A stretch of 44,715 bases of DNA from JBEIFW01 sp044370695 (GCA_044370695.1 JBILVB010000011.1:1-44715), one strand, 5' to 3'; shown: positions 25,652-34,324, numbered from the stretch's first letter. Numbers and translations: made by a program. The notes: generated by a model from the sequence alone, not told the origin.

Positions 25652-26869
25652 CTACCCCCGGGCCGCGGCCCGGGTGACGACCCTGCGCTCGGCCAGTCCA
25701 GCGATCGTCTCGTCGTCGTACCCGAGCGAGGTGAGCACCTCGACGGTGTGCTCGCCGAGCCGGGGGAACGAGCCGACCGGTTCGAGCGGCGTGCCGTCGA
25801 AGCGCGGCGCCGGGCGGGCCTGACGCACCCGCCCGACCACCGGGTGGTGGTAGTCCCAGATCGCGCCGTTGTGGACGATCTGTGGGTCGTGGACCAACTC
25901 CTCGACGCCGTTCACCGGGCCGCATGCGACGTCCTCGGCGACGAGGCGCTCCAGCACCTCGGCCGCCGGCCAACGCTCGAACGCAGCGGCGATCGCCTCC
26001 CCGAGGGCCGCCAGGTTGTCGCCTCGTCCCAGCGCGGCCGCAGAGGCGAACCGCGGGTCCTCACACCACTCGGGGTGCCCGAGGGCGCGGAACACCCCGT
26101 GCCGATCGGCGTCCGTGGCGGCGAAGTACACGATGTCGCCGTCCGCGCACCGGGTCACGGACATGACGCGGGCGAGCGTCGAGCGGTCACGAGGGGTGGG
26201 GTCGTCGAGCAACGAGCGGTGCATCATCCCGTCCGACCAGAAGAACGCAAGCGCAGCGTCCACCATCGCGACCGAGATGTGCTGGCCCCGCACCCGGCCC
26301 CGTTCCCGGGCCAGCAGCGCCGCGGTGACGGCCTGCGCCACCGTGTACGACGTCGCTTTGTCCGCCACGACCGTGCGGTGCACGTCGGTGAACGGGATCT
26401 GCGGGTTCACCTGCACCGCCACGTGCCCGGTGATCCCTTGGATCACCGGGTCGTACACCTTGCGGGCGCTGTAGGGCCCCGACGGCCCGAAGCCCGATAT
26501 CGACACGTAGACGAGATCCGGATTGCGGGCCGAGAGCGCCTCCCAGCCCAGACCGAGCCGATCGCAGACGCCGGGTCGCAGGTTCTGCAGGAACACGTCG
26601 GCGGTCTCGACGAGCCGCAGGACGATCTCGAGGCCTTCCGGGGTCGTGACGTCGACGGCGAGGGACCGCTTGCCCCGGTTGAGGTTGGCGAAGAACGGGG
26701 TGATGGTGTCCATCGCGGCGCCGGCTGCGATGCGGGTGAGGTCGCCCCCGATCGACGCCTCGACCTTGATCACGTCGGCCCCTTGATCGGCCAGGATCAT
26801 CCCGGCCAGCGGCCCGGACACGACCTGGCTCAGGTCGACGACACGGAAGCCTTCCAACGGACCGCTCAT
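25652..26869 (-). CDS. CaiB/BaiF family CoA-transferase, copy 2
   Basis: A 405-residue paralogue of the gene downstream, sharing nearly its whole first 200 residues by eye (for example 'YDPVIQGITGHVAVQVNPQI' in both) and the same end structure. Differences concentrate around residues 215-300 and at the tail. Catalytic Asp is expected in 'ARKVYDPVIQG'. A GGGGGAG ribosome site precedes the ATG at 26869. The pair arose by tandem duplication; they may be two subunits of one complex or act on different acids. Confidence 0.92.
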   Translation of the reverse strand: MSGPLEGFRVVDLSQVVSGPLAGMILADQGADVIKVEASIGGDLTRIAAGAAMDTITPFFANLNRGKRSLAVDVTTPEGLEIVLRLVETADVFLQNLRPGVCDRLGLGWEALSARNPDLVYVSISGFGPSGPYSARKVYDPVIQGITGHVAVQVNPQIPFTDVHRTVVADKATSYTVAQAVTAALLARERGRVRGQHISVAMVDAALAFFWSDGMMHRSLLDDPTPRDRSTLARVMSVTRCADGDIVYFAATDADRHGVFRALGHPEWCEDPRFASAAALGRGDNLAALGEAIAAAFERWPAAEVLERLVAEDVACGPVNGVEELVHDPQIVHNGAIWDYHHPVVGRVRQARPAPRFDGTPLEPVGSFPRLGEHTVEVLTSLGYDDETIAGLAERRVVTRAAARG

Positions 26870-26898
26870 GGCCGCTCCCCCCTCGGGACCGCCGAACG

Positions 26899-28113
26899 TT
26901 AGCCCTGCTCCTCCGGCGGTCGAAGCGAACGGAACTGCCACAGCAGCACGAGGTCGTAGACGGCCTTCAACACTCCACCGATCACGAGCGGCCAGCCGAA
27001 CGACGTGCGGTCGAGCAGCCAACCCGCAACGACCGGCGGGAGGGCCGCTGCGACCGACCGCGGCACGTTGGTGACCGCAGCCGCCGCCGGACGCTCGGGA
27101 GGGGTGACCACCGCGAGCACGTACGACGTGCGGGCGGGCACGTCCATCTGCGCGAGCGCGCTGCGGGCCAGCAGGCAGGCGAGCGCCGCCCACAGGTTGG
27201 GCATGCACGCCGTCGCCACCAGCAGGGCGTTGGCCGGAAGGTGGGTGAAGGCCATCGTGCGCACGAGGCCGATCCGCCGGGCCAACCGGGCCGACAGCAG
27301 CCCCGAGCATCCGGCGAGCAGACCGACGATCGAAAACAGTGCACCGGCCGCCCCGACCGACAGATCGAATCGCCGGTACAACCACAATGCGACGACGGCC
27401 TGCCCGACGAATCCGCCGCCGAACGAGTCGATCGAGAAGACCGCCGCGAGGCGGTACACGGTGCGTCGGGACGGACCCAGGCCGACCCGGACGCCCCGGA
27501 CGGGCTCGACCGCGGGCGACAGCCGCCGGTACCAGGCCAACACCACGACGCCGGCGAGCGCGTACCCGGCGAACACCGATCGGGTCGCACCCAACGGCGC
27601 GAGGAGCTCGGCGCGCGCGAGCGCGTCGGGAACGCCCGCGGCCGCCGCTCCGGCGGCCGCCAGCACGAAGCCCACGAGGGTGTAGCGGGCGACGAGAGCG
27701 GTGCGGTCCGCCTCGGCCACCGTGCCGGCGAGGAGACCCTGCTCGGCCGGCAGGAAGACGCTGACGTCACCACCCGTGGGATTGAGCGTCCCGACGAGGC
27801 CCGCGACGCCGAGCACGGCGAACGACGAGGCGGCGCCGAAGACGATCCCGGTGCCCACCATCACCGCGGACACCACGAGCAGCAGCGTTCTCCGCCCGAG
27901 ACCCCCGGCGCGCAACCCGACCCCGAGCGTGGCCACCGCCGATCCGGCCAGCATCAGGCTGATCAGCACGCCGATCCTGGTGGCGCTCCAGCCGAGCAGC
28001 GCGAGGTGCGCCGGGAGCACCACGGCGACCGCGCCGTCCGCGAAGGCTCGAGCGCCGCGTGTGCGCACGAGCACGGCGGCGTCGGCAGTGGCCGAGGCCG
28101 GGAGGAACGGCAC
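26899..28113 (-). CDS. Major facilitator superfamily transporter
   Basis: A 404-residue integral membrane protein with about 12 hydrophobic segments. The N-terminal half includes 'GVLISLMLAGSAVATLGVGL' and the loop 'RAGGLGRRTLLLVVSA', which matches the MFS signature after helix 2. The second half begins with 'YRLAAVFSIDSFGGGFVGQA' and contains 'LARRIGLVRTMAFTHLPAN', the repeat of the signature. The substrate is unknown. The GTG start is six bases after a TACGTT hexamer (28120-28125) on the minus strand. It is divergent from the RecB-like gene and 29 bases upstream of the CoA-transferase pair, so co-expression with them is possible. Confidence 0.88.
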   Translation of the reverse strand: MPFLPASATADAAVLVRTRGARAFADGAVAVVLPAHLALLGWSATRIGVLISLMLAGSAVATLGVGLRAGGLGRRTLLLVVSAVMVGTGIVFGAASSFAVLGVAGLVGTLNPTGGDVSVFLPAEQGLLAGTVAEADRTALVARYTLVGFVLAAAGAAAAGVPDALARAELLAPLGATRSVFAGYALAGVVVLAWYRRLSPAVEPVRGVRVGLGPSRRTVYRLAAVFSIDSFGGGFVGQAVVALWLYRRFDLSVGAAGALFSIVGLLAGCSGLLSARLARRIGLVRTMAFTHLPANALLVATACMPNLWAALACLLARSALAQMDVPARTSYVLAVVTPPERPAAAAVTNVPRSVAAALPPVVAGWLLDRTSFGWPLVIGGVLKAVYDLVLLWQFRSLRPPEEQG

Positions 28114-28164
28114 GGCCGGAACGTATCGCCGACCGTGCCGCACCCCGGGCCTACCATCGTCCCC
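28114..28164. promoter_or_regulatory. Compact divergent promoter region with two leaderless-type -10 elements
   Basis: These 51 bases separate two divergent start codons. Minus strand: TACGTT at 28120-28125, six bases before the MFS GTG. Plus strand: TACCAT at 28152-28157, seven bases before the RecB-like ATG. No ribosome sites are present on either side. Confidence 0.55.
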
Positions 28165-28992
28165 ATGGGCTATCCGGTCCCGTCGAGCCTGTCGCCCTCC
28201 CGGGTCGATGCCTTCACCTCCTGCCCGCTCGCGTTCCGCTTCAGCGCGATCGAACGGCTGCCCGAACCGCCGAGCGTGGCGGCGATCCGGGGCACCCTGG
28301 TGCACCGGGCACTCGAGTTGCTGTTCGCCGAAGCCCCCGGCGCACGCACTGCTGCCATCGCCCATCACGGCCTCGGGCGAGCGGTCGACCAAGCGCGATC
28401 CGGCAAGGAGTGGGCCCTGCTGGGCCTCGACACCGCGGCCGAGGAACGCCTCGTCGCCGAGTGCGCGGCCCTGGTCGACCGGTACTTCGCGCTCGAGAAC
28501 CCCGACGAGATCCGCGCCATCGGCCTCGAGCTCCGCATGGAGGCAAAGGTCGGCACCCTCACACTGCGCGGGATCATCGACCGGCTCGAGCTCGGTCCGG
28601 ACGGCGAGCTCGTCGTGACGGACTACAAGACCGGCAAGCCCCCGGTCGCCCAGCGAGAGCAGGGCAAGCTCGCCGGGGTCCACTTCTACGCGTTCCTGTG
28701 CGAGCAGGTCCTCGGCCATCGCCCGGCCCGCATCCGCCTGCTGTACCTCGGCAGCGGCACCGAGATCGTCGCCTACCCCACGGAACAGTCGATCCGCTTC
28801 CTCCCCAAGCGCACCACGGCCGTATGGCAGGCGGTCGAGAAGGCCTGCACGAGCGGGGAGTTCAAGCCGCGCACCGGCCCGCTGTGCAACTACTGCTCGT
28901 TCCAGCAGTGGTGCCCGGCGTTCGGTGGCGATCCCGACCGTGCCGCCGTCGAGGCGCCGATCGCGATCGGCCGACGTCTGGCCCCGGCGTGA
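28165..28992 (+). CDS. RecB-family PD-(D/E)XK exonuclease with Fe-S cluster motif
   Basis: A 275-residue nuclease of the RecB/Cas4/AddB-like type. It begins 'SLSPSRVDAFTSCPLAFRF', where the Cys would be the first cluster ligand. It continues with 'IRGTLVHRALELLF' (catalytic His), 'LRGIIDRLEL' (Asp) and 'ELVVTDYKTGK' (D-x-K). The C-terminal 'CNYCSFQQWCPAF' supplies three more Cys, the usual C...CxxCx5C cluster. Stand-alone proteins of this kind are common in actinobacteria and are presumed to act in DNA repair. No CRISPR or helicase gene is near. Its stop overlaps the start of the PAP2 gene (GTGA). Confidence 0.93.
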   Translation: MGYPVPSSLSPSRVDAFTSCPLAFRFSAIERLPEPPSVAAIRGTLVHRALELLFAEAPGARTAAIAHHGLGRAVDQARSGKEWALLGLDTAAEERLVAECAALVDRYFALENPDEIRAIGLELRMEAKVGTLTLRGIIDRLELGPDGELVVTDYKTGKPPVAQREQGKLAGVHFYAFLCEQVLGHRPARIRLLYLGSGTEIVAYPTEQSIRFLPKRTTAVWQAVEKACTSGEFKPRTGPLCNYCSFQQWCPAFGGDPDRAAVEAPIAIGRRLAPA

Positions 28993-29531
28993 CCTCGCCG
29001 GTCGAGCGGTTCGACGCGGCCGCCGACGCTGCGATCGAACGATTACGAGGACGCCGCGTCGCCGATCGGGTGTTCTACACCGCATCCTGGGCCGGCGACT
29101 GGAGCCTGATCTGGCACGTCGTCGCGCTCGTCATCGCGATCGTGAGCCCCCGGCGTCGTCGGGCGATGCTGCAGGTGACGCTCTGCCTCGGCGTCGAGTC
29201 TCTCCTGGTGAACCAGGGGCTCAAGCGCCTGTTCCGCCGGACCCGGCCGACCCACGACGGTGGACGCCCCCACCACCTGCGCACGCCGTCGACGTCCAGC
29301 TTCCCGTCCGGACACGCCACCTCGGCCGTGGTTGCCGCCAGCCTGCTGTCGGCCGCCGTCCCCAAAGGCCGGGCCGTGTGGTGGCCACTCGCCGCCGTCA
29401 TCGCAGCGTCGCGGGTCCACGTGCGGATCCACCACGCCTCCGACGTCGCCGGTGGCGTCGTCGTCGGTGCGGCGCTCGCCGCCGTCGCCCGGCGGGTGCT
29501 TCCCTGGCGAGCCACGACGGTCCGGGAATGA
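28989..29531 (+). CDS. PAP2-family membrane phosphatase
   Basis: A 180-residue phosphatase of the phosphatidic-acid phosphatase type 2 family. The three active-site motifs are present in order: 'KRLFRRTRPTH' (KxxxxxxRP), 'STSSFPSGHATSA' (PSGH) and 'SRVHVRIHHASDVAGG' (SRxxxxxHxxxD). Three to four hydrophobic segments flank them. Substrates are lipid phosphates or undecaprenyl pyrophosphate in relatives. The GTG start overlaps the RecB-like stop, so the two are coupled although their functions are not obviously linked. Confidence 0.92.
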   Translation: MTSPVERFDAAADAAIERLRGRRVADRVFYTASWAGDWSLIWHVVALVIAIVSPRRRRAMLQVTLCLGVESLLVNQGLKRLFRRTRPTHDGGRPHHLRTPSTSSFPSGHATSAVVAASLLSAAVPKGRAVWWPLAAVIAASRVHVRIHHASDVAGGVVVGAALAAVARRVLPWRATTVRE

Positions 29532-29559
29532 GACGCTCGCCGGCGGCGTTGGTGCGGTC

Positions 29560-30159
29560 GTGCCGCTGCGCTTCGCCCTGACCTGGGATTACCGCTGCCC
29601 GTTCGCCCGCAACGTCCACGAACACGTCGTCGACGCGATGCTCGACGGCGCCGACTGGGACGTCACGTTCCTGCCGTTCTCGCTCGGTCAGTCCCACGTG
29701 GGTCCCGACGAACCCGCCGTGTGGGACCTGCCCGAGGGCGACAGCGGGTTGCTCGGCCAGGAGGTCGCGATCGCCGTCCAGAGCGTCGCCCCCGACCGGT
29801 TCCTCCCGCTCCATCGTGCCCTGTTCCGGTACCGCCACGAGCTCGGCGGCAACCTGCGGGACCGGGAGCGGCTCACCGGCATCCTCGCCGAGCACGGGAT
29901 CGACGCCGAGGCCGTGTGGACCGAGGTCGACAGTGGCCGGCCGCGTGTGCAGGTCCGTGATCTCCACACGGGCTACGCCCAGAGCCACGACGTGTGGGGC
30001 GTCCCCACCTTCATCGTCGGCGACCACGCCGCCTTCGTCCGGCTGATGCACCGGCCCGACGGGGACCCGGCCGCCTCCCGCCGCGACATCGAGCGCATCG
30101 TCGAGTTGCTGTCGTGGCCGCAGCTCAACGAGTTCAAGCACACCTCGATCCCGAACTGA
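29560..30159 (+). CDS. DsbA-fold (FrnE-like) oxidoreductase with a single active-site Cys
   Basis: A 199-residue thioredoxin-fold protein of the DsbA/FrnE type. 'LTWDYRCPFARNVHEHV' holds the active-site position, but it reads CPFA rather than CxxC, so only one thiol is present. The helical insert follows, and 'SHDVWGVPTFIV' contains the cis-Pro typical of the fold. No signal peptide is seen, so it is cytosolic. The GTG start at 29560 comes 28 bases after the PAP2 stop. It may work as a monothiol isomerase or glutathione-S-transferase-kappa-like enzyme; the substrate is unknown. Confidence 0.8.
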   Translation: MPLRFALTWDYRCPFARNVHEHVVDAMLDGADWDVTFLPFSLGQSHVGPDEPAVWDLPEGDSGLLGQEVAIAVQSVAPDRFLPLHRALFRYRHELGGNLRDRERLTGILAEHGIDAEAVWTEVDSGRPRVQVRDLHTGYAQSHDVWGVPTFIVGDHAAFVRLMHRPDGDPAASRRDIERIVELLSWPQLNEFKHTSIPN

Positions 30160-30200
30160 TCGGGGCAGGCCCCGACCCGGGAGGGCGCCGGCGAGGTGAC

Positions 30201-30206
30201 TAGCGT
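30201..30206 (+). promoter_or_regulatory. Leaderless-type -10 element of phoD (TAGCGT)
   Basis: TAGCGT ends eight bases before the GTG at 30215. No ribosome site precedes the start. Confidence 0.5.
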
Positions 30207-30214
30207 CGCCGCCC

Positions 30215-31864
30215 GTGGCCCCCGGTCGTCTGAACCGTCGTACGTTCCTCGCCGGCGCGATCGCCGTGGCTGCGGCGGGATGTAGCGACAGTTCGCCCAC
30301 CCCGGCGTCGCCCACCGCGTCGTCGGGGCCGTCGAGCACCGGCATCGCCGGCCCGACGATCCTGCCACCCACCGTTCCGGCCGGTGGCGGGAGCGGGGTC
30401 GCCACCCCGCCCGCGACCGGGGTGGCGGGTAACCCGTTCTCGCTCGGCGTCGCCTCCGGCGACCCGTTGCCGGACCGGGTCGTGCTGTGGACCCGACTTG
30501 CCCCGCTCGAGGGGCCCATGCCGCAGGCCGCCATCGGCGTGCGCTGGGAGATCGCCACCGACGCCGCGTTCGAGAAACGTCTCTACGAGGGTCTGGTGCC
30601 CGCGGTGCCGCAGTTCGGGCACAGCGTGCACGTCGACGTCCAGGGCCTGAAGCCGGCGACCACCTACTGGTACCGGTTCAGCGCTGGCTCGTGGACCAGC
30701 CCGATCGGTCGGACGCGCACGGCCCCAGCGGTGGGTGCGCCCGTCGACCGGCTCAAGCTCGCCTTCGCCAGTTGCCAGCATTTCGAAGAGGGCTTCTACC
30801 GAGCCTGGGCGGATGCGGCTGCATCCGATCTCGACCTCGTGATCCACCTCGGGGACTACATCTACGAAGACGAGTTGCTCGGCGCCGGCAAGGTGCGCAA
30901 CCACGTCGGCGGGGCTCCGGTCACCCTCGAGCAGTACCGGGCCCGTTGGGCTCAATACAAAGGCGACAAGGACCTCCAGGCCGCGCACGCGGCCTGCCCC
31001 TGGTTGGTCATCTGGGACGACCACGAGGTGGAGAACAACTACGCCGCCACGACCTCCGAACGCGAGGGCCGGCCCGGCGGGCCGAGCCGGGAGCAGTTCC
31101 TCGCCCAGCGGGCCGCGGCGTACCAGGCGTGGTGGGAGCACCAGCCGGTCCGCCTCGATCCGCCGGGCTCGGGCGAGTTCCGCATCTACCGGTCGTTCGT
31201 GTGGGGATCCCTGGCGACGTTGGTCCTCACCGATTCGCGCCAGTACCGCACGGACCAGGCCTGCGGTGACGTCCCGCTGCAGACCGGACCGGCGTGTGCC
31301 GAGGCCGCCGAGCCGAGTCGCACGATGTGGGGACCCGAGCAGGAACGCTGGGTCCTCGACACCCTCGGCACCGCCACGACCACCTGGAAGGCGCTGGCGA
31401 ACGAGGTCGTCATGGGCGACCTGCGCCTCCCCAACGGGGGCATCCTCAACTACGACCAGTGGGACGGCTACGCGCCGGCCCGCAACCGGTTCCTCGGCGC
31501 AGTCGCCGATCGCAACGTCACCAACCTGGTGGTGCTCACCGGCGACATCCACCTCGCCGGCGCCATCGATCTGAGCGTGGACCGCGGGGGCGCACGGACC
31601 GTCGTGGCGAGCGAGTTGGTGGGCACTTCGATCTCGTCACGCGGCCTGCTGCCGGCGAGCATCGCCGCGCTCGCCCGGACGCTGTTCCCCGCCGTGAAGT
31701 ACTTCAACGGCGACAAGCGCGGTTACGCCCGATGCACCGTCACCCCGGCGACGTGGACGTGCGAGTACCGGGTCGTCGACGACGTCACCCGCCCCGACGG
31801 CACGGTCAGCACCGACGCCACCGTCGCCATCACCGCGGGCACACCGGGGGTCGTGCGCCGCTGA
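30215..31864 (+). CDS. phoD: PhoD-like alkaline phosphatase/phosphodiesterase, Tat-exported lipoprotein
   Basis: A 549-residue secreted metallophosphatase that releases phosphate from phosphodiesters. The N-terminus is a twin-arginine signal 'LNRRTFLAGAIAVAAAGC' with a lipobox Cys at about residue 23, then a Ser/Pro/Thr-rich linker to residue 70. 'FSLGVASGDPLPDRVVLWTR' opens the PhoD N-terminal domain. Metal-site motifs are 'FASCQHFEEGFY' (Cys), 'LDLVIHLGDYIYED', 'WLVIWDDHEVENNY' and 'LVVLTGDIHLAGA'. It is convergent with the diguanylate cyclase gene 31 bases away. No PHO-box was identified. Confidence 0.93.
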   Translation: MAPGRLNRRTFLAGAIAVAAAGCSDSSPTPASPTASSGPSSTGIAGPTILPPTVPAGGGSGVATPPATGVAGNPFSLGVASGDPLPDRVVLWTRLAPLEGPMPQAAIGVRWEIATDAAFEKRLYEGLVPAVPQFGHSVHVDVQGLKPATTYWYRFSAGSWTSPIGRTRTAPAVGAPVDRLKLAFASCQHFEEGFYRAWADAAASDLDLVIHLGDYIYEDELLGAGKVRNHVGGAPVTLEQYRARWAQYKGDKDLQAAHAACPWLVIWDDHEVENNYAATTSEREGRPGGPSREQFLAQRAAAYQAWWEHQPVRLDPPGSGEFRIYRSFVWGSLATLVLTDSRQYRTDQACGDVPLQTGPACAEAAEPSRTMWGPEQERWVLDTLGTATTTWKALANEVVMGDLRLPNGGILNYDQWDGYAPARNRFLGAVADRNVTNLVVLTGDIHLAGAIDLSVDRGGARTVVASELVGTSISSRGLLPASIAALARTLFPAVKYFNGDKRGYARCTVTPATWTCEYRVVDDVTRPDGTVSTDATVAITAGTPGVVRR

Positions 31865-31895
31865 CCGATCCAGGGTCGCCGACCGCCGCGCTCGC

Positions 31896-33281
31896 TCAGC
31901 GCCGCTGGACCTTGCGGCTCGTCTTGTCCTCGTACACCCCGCGGTCGGCCTCCTCGAGCGCGAGGTGCAGCTTGGAGCCATCGCTGGCCAAACTCATCCC
32001 GACCGAGGCCGAGACCGGCACGGTTCCGTCGATGGGTGCTGCGGCACGGAACGCCGCCCGGAGCCGAGCCCCGACGCGATCGGCCGTTGTCGCGTGGGCA
32101 CCGGGCAACAGGATGCCGAACTCGTCGCCACCGAGGCGGGCGACCACGATGCCCTCGGCCGCCGGGGCGACCTTGGCCAACTCGCCGCCGATCGCCGCAA
32201 GGAGCCGGTCGCCCATCTCGTGACCGAAGGTGTCGTTCGCCTTCTTCAGACCGTCGGCGTCGGCGAGCACCACACCGACGGGTTCGCTCGATCCGGCCCA
32301 GGCCGCGAGCGCTTCCTCCCAGGCCAGCCGGTTGCGCAGACCGGTGAGCGGATCTCGCCGGGCGCGCTCGTGCGTCTCGCCGTAGGCCTCGGCGAGCACG
32401 ACCATGCGATCGATGTGGTTCCGGCGGTCCCGCTGGAGCAGGCCGAGCAGGAGCATCAAGGGGATGAAGAACACCAGCGCGAGCGGGCTGTCCGGCGTGG
32501 CGAGCGCAGCGACGAAGCCGACGGGCGCAAGCAGCACGTCGATCAGGAACGTGAACCGCAGCGCGTCGAGCAGCAGACGAGAAGACACGCCCAGCCCGTA
32601 GCACGAGCGGAGCCAGGCGACGCAGCCGTCGAAGGTCATCTGAGCCGCCAGCGCGACGACGACGACGGGCCAGTCGCCGAGATCTGGTGACCCGACGGGA
32701 AAGAACTGGAACGCGAGCGCCGGGCCGAAGGCGTGCCACGACGAGCCGACGACCGTGAGCGGATCCTCGGCATCCTCGGGACGCCGGGCGCGGGTCAGCG
32801 CCGAGGCGAACTGCTGCCCTGCGAACGCGACGACTGGAACCAACGGAGGCGGGAGCAGGAAGCAGGCGACCAGCAGCACCGGGGTCGTGGGCACGGCGAC
32901 ACCGGGGCCGATCTCGAACTCGACCAGCGCGGCGACGGCGTGCACGAGCATGCACAGCGCCAGGACGCGGACGGCATCCGGCGACGGGGGGTCGACGACG
33001 ATCCAGCACAGGAGCGCCACGAGGAACGACCCTCCGGTCACCAGACCGCTGGCGAGGTGGCGGACGGGCGCCCGCCGAAGCCCACGGCGGCTCCGGGACG
33101 TCGCGAGCGCCTTCGTGGCCTCCACCGCGTCGTCGAGCGACGGATTGCGCTCGGGGACCGCAGCGTCGTGCGGCCGGACACGTTCCACGTTCCCGGGGTC
33201 GGCCTTCGTGGGCCGCGAGTCCGTACTCACGGACCGCTCGCGAGGCTGCGCATGACAGAGATGACCGGCTCGGGTGTCCAC
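31896..33281 (-). CDS. Membrane diguanylate cyclase (GGDEF domain)
   Basis: A 461-residue signalling protein that makes cyclic di-GMP. About 90 N-terminal residues are cytosolic and basic. Residues about 90-280 form five to six hydrophobic segments. The GGDEF domain follows, with 'RRDPLTGLRNRLAWEEAL' opening it, 'DADGLKKANDTFGHEMGD' binding metal and 'ARLGGDEFG' with the intact signature at residues 384-388. No RxxD inhibitory site precedes it. Two starts compete: GTG 33281 with AGGAGG nine bases upstream, and GTG 33230, coupled to a 19-codon upstream frame through a GTGA overlap. With the second the protein is 444 residues. Confidence 0.9.
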   Translation of the reverse strand: MDTRAGHLCHAQPRERSVSTDSRPTKADPGNVERVRPHDAAVPERNPSLDDAVEATKALATSRSRRGLRRAPVRHLASGLVTGGSFLVALLCWIVVDPPSPDAVRVLALCMLVHAVAALVEFEIGPGVAVPTTPVLLVACFLLPPPLVPVVAFAGQQFASALTRARRPEDAEDPLTVVGSSWHAFGPALAFQFFPVGSPDLGDWPVVVVALAAQMTFDGCVAWLRSCYGLGVSSRLLLDALRFTFLIDVLLAPVGFVAALATPDSPLALVFFIPLMLLLGLLQRDRRNHIDRMVVLAEAYGETHERARRDPLTGLRNRLAWEEALAAWAGSSEPVGVVLADADGLKKANDTFGHEMGDRLLAAIGGELAKVAPAAEGIVVARLGGDEFGILLPGAHATTADRVGARLRAAFRAAAPIDGTVPVSASVGMSLASDGSKLHLALEEADRGVYEDKTSRKVQRR

Positions 33282-33286
33282 AGCAT
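33227..33286 (-). CDS. Possible 19-residue upstream ORF coupled to the diguanylate cyclase gene
   Basis: ATG at 33286 lies four bases after a strong AAGGAGG and encodes MLWTPEPVISVMRSLASGP. Its TGA overlaps an in-frame GTG start of the diguanylate cyclase (33230) as GTGA. It could be a leader peptide that sets translation of the enzyme, or a by-product of the ribosome site serving GTG 33281. There is no similarity to known leader peptides that I recognise. Confidence 0.35.
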   Translation of the reverse strand: MLWTPEPVISVMRSLASGP

Positions 33287-33444
33287 CGCTCCTCCTTCGT
33301 TCGCTTCGTCCGTTCCGGTCGGCACTGGGATCGGCATCAGCGAGAGGCTGCAGCAGGCAAACCGGCGACGGTGGACCCCACGTTGCAGGCGGCCTGACCG
33401 GATCTTGAGGGCGGCCGCTGGGTTCTGACGACGGCTGCGCAGCG

Positions 33445-34122
33445 TCAGTACGGCTTGAACGGGTCGACGAAGACGTCGTCGATGAACCACGATGAGACGT
33501 CCGGTTGCACGCCGTTCAACGAGACGCCACCCACCTCGAAACGGATCGTGATGTCGACGGTGCCATCCGATGCGTGCCATTCGGGAAGTGCGATCACCGG
33601 GGACAGGCGCCAGCGACCCGGGTCCGCAGCCGGGACACCGACCCGCATCGTGCGGGACTCGCCGGAAGGACGGGCGACCGTCGAGATCACCACGTCGAGG
33701 GGTCTGGTTCCCTGCGACTTGACGAAGAATCGCAGGAGGTTCTCCTCCGAGCGCACGCAGAAGCCCGGCGAGCGCGCCGATGCGCCGGGTGCAAGATGCA
33801 GGCTGTAGCCGGCGAGGTCATCCCCGGGCACCCGAGGCTGGTCGCTGAGGACCGGGAACGCCGACCGCATCGACCAGCCGAACCACCTCGCGGGCGAGTC
33901 GAAGTCACCCCCGGGGACGAGGAAGTACGTGGCGTCGTCCCCGAACGGGGCGAAGGACCGCTCGAGCGATCGGACGACGCATTCCTGCGTCCGCCCGAGA
34001 CCGACGAAGCCATGGGCTGTGGCGCCGCCCCCGCTGAGCGCCACGGCCAGCGCGGCGCCCACGGCCACCCGCCAGCGCCGGGCACCGCCGACTGATCTTC
34101 CAGCTGGACCGATCTCCGCCAT
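33445..34122 (-). CDS. Secreted beta-sandwich protein of unknown function
   Basis: A 225-residue protein with an N-terminal signal peptide ('RRWRVAVGAALAVALSGGGATAHG', described here as its core around residues 16-38) and no later membrane segment, so it should be exported. Two Cys lie in the mature part ('TQECVVRS', 'GFCVRSEENL'). The C-terminus 'SSWFIDDVFVDPFKPY' resembles the W-x-I-D-D-V closing strand of jelly-roll carbohydrate-binding modules. I recognise no catalytic motif. An in-frame ATG at 34155 would add 11 residues. A strong hairpin upstream (34254-34288) separates it from the preceding small gene. Confidence 0.7.
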   Translation of the reverse strand: MAEIGPAGRSVGGARRWRVAVGAALAVALSGGGATAHGFVGLGRTQECVVRSLERSFAPFGDDATYFLVPGGDFDSPARWFGWSMRSAFPVLSDQPRVPGDDLAGYSLHLAPGASARSPGFCVRSEENLLRFFVKSQGTRPLDVVISTVARPSGESRTMRVGVPAADPGRWRLSPVIALPEWHASDGTVDITIRFEVGGVSLNGVQPDVSSWFIDDVFVDPFKPY

Positions 34123-34253
34123 ACCGCCATCCCGGATTCCGCCGACCGAAACCATCAGCACGGTAGGTTTGGGGGCCGAGCGCCGACATGGGCCGCAAGG
34201 ACCACTCACCCACCGTGAGGCCGTTGCAGCACAAGGTCGTATCTCACGCAACG

Positions 34254-34288
34254 CGACGAAGCCGGCGCCCGGGGCGCCGGCTTCGTCG
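34254..34288 (-). terminator. Strong hairpin terminator after the small membrane-protein gene
   Basis: CGACGAAGCCGGCGCC (34254-34269) pairs perfectly with GGCGCCGGCTTCGTCG (34273-34288), a 16-bp stem with a 3-base loop. It lies 37 bases beyond the stop at 34325 on the minus strand. No U-tract follows. Confidence 0.7.
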
Positions 34289-34324
34289 GTACTACGGTCG
34301 CTTGGGACGCTCAGGCCCGCACGC

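Noticed and set aside
28165..28992. Cas4 and a CRISPR locus
   Set aside because: The Fe-S RecB-like nuclease resembles Cas4, but there is no repeat-spacer array or other cas gene in the window.
33230..33580. A 117-codon minus-strand frame upstream of the diguanylate cyclase
   Set aside because: Its first two thirds are Arg-rich shadow sequence overlapping the end of the secreted-protein gene. Only the last 19 codons have a ribosome site.
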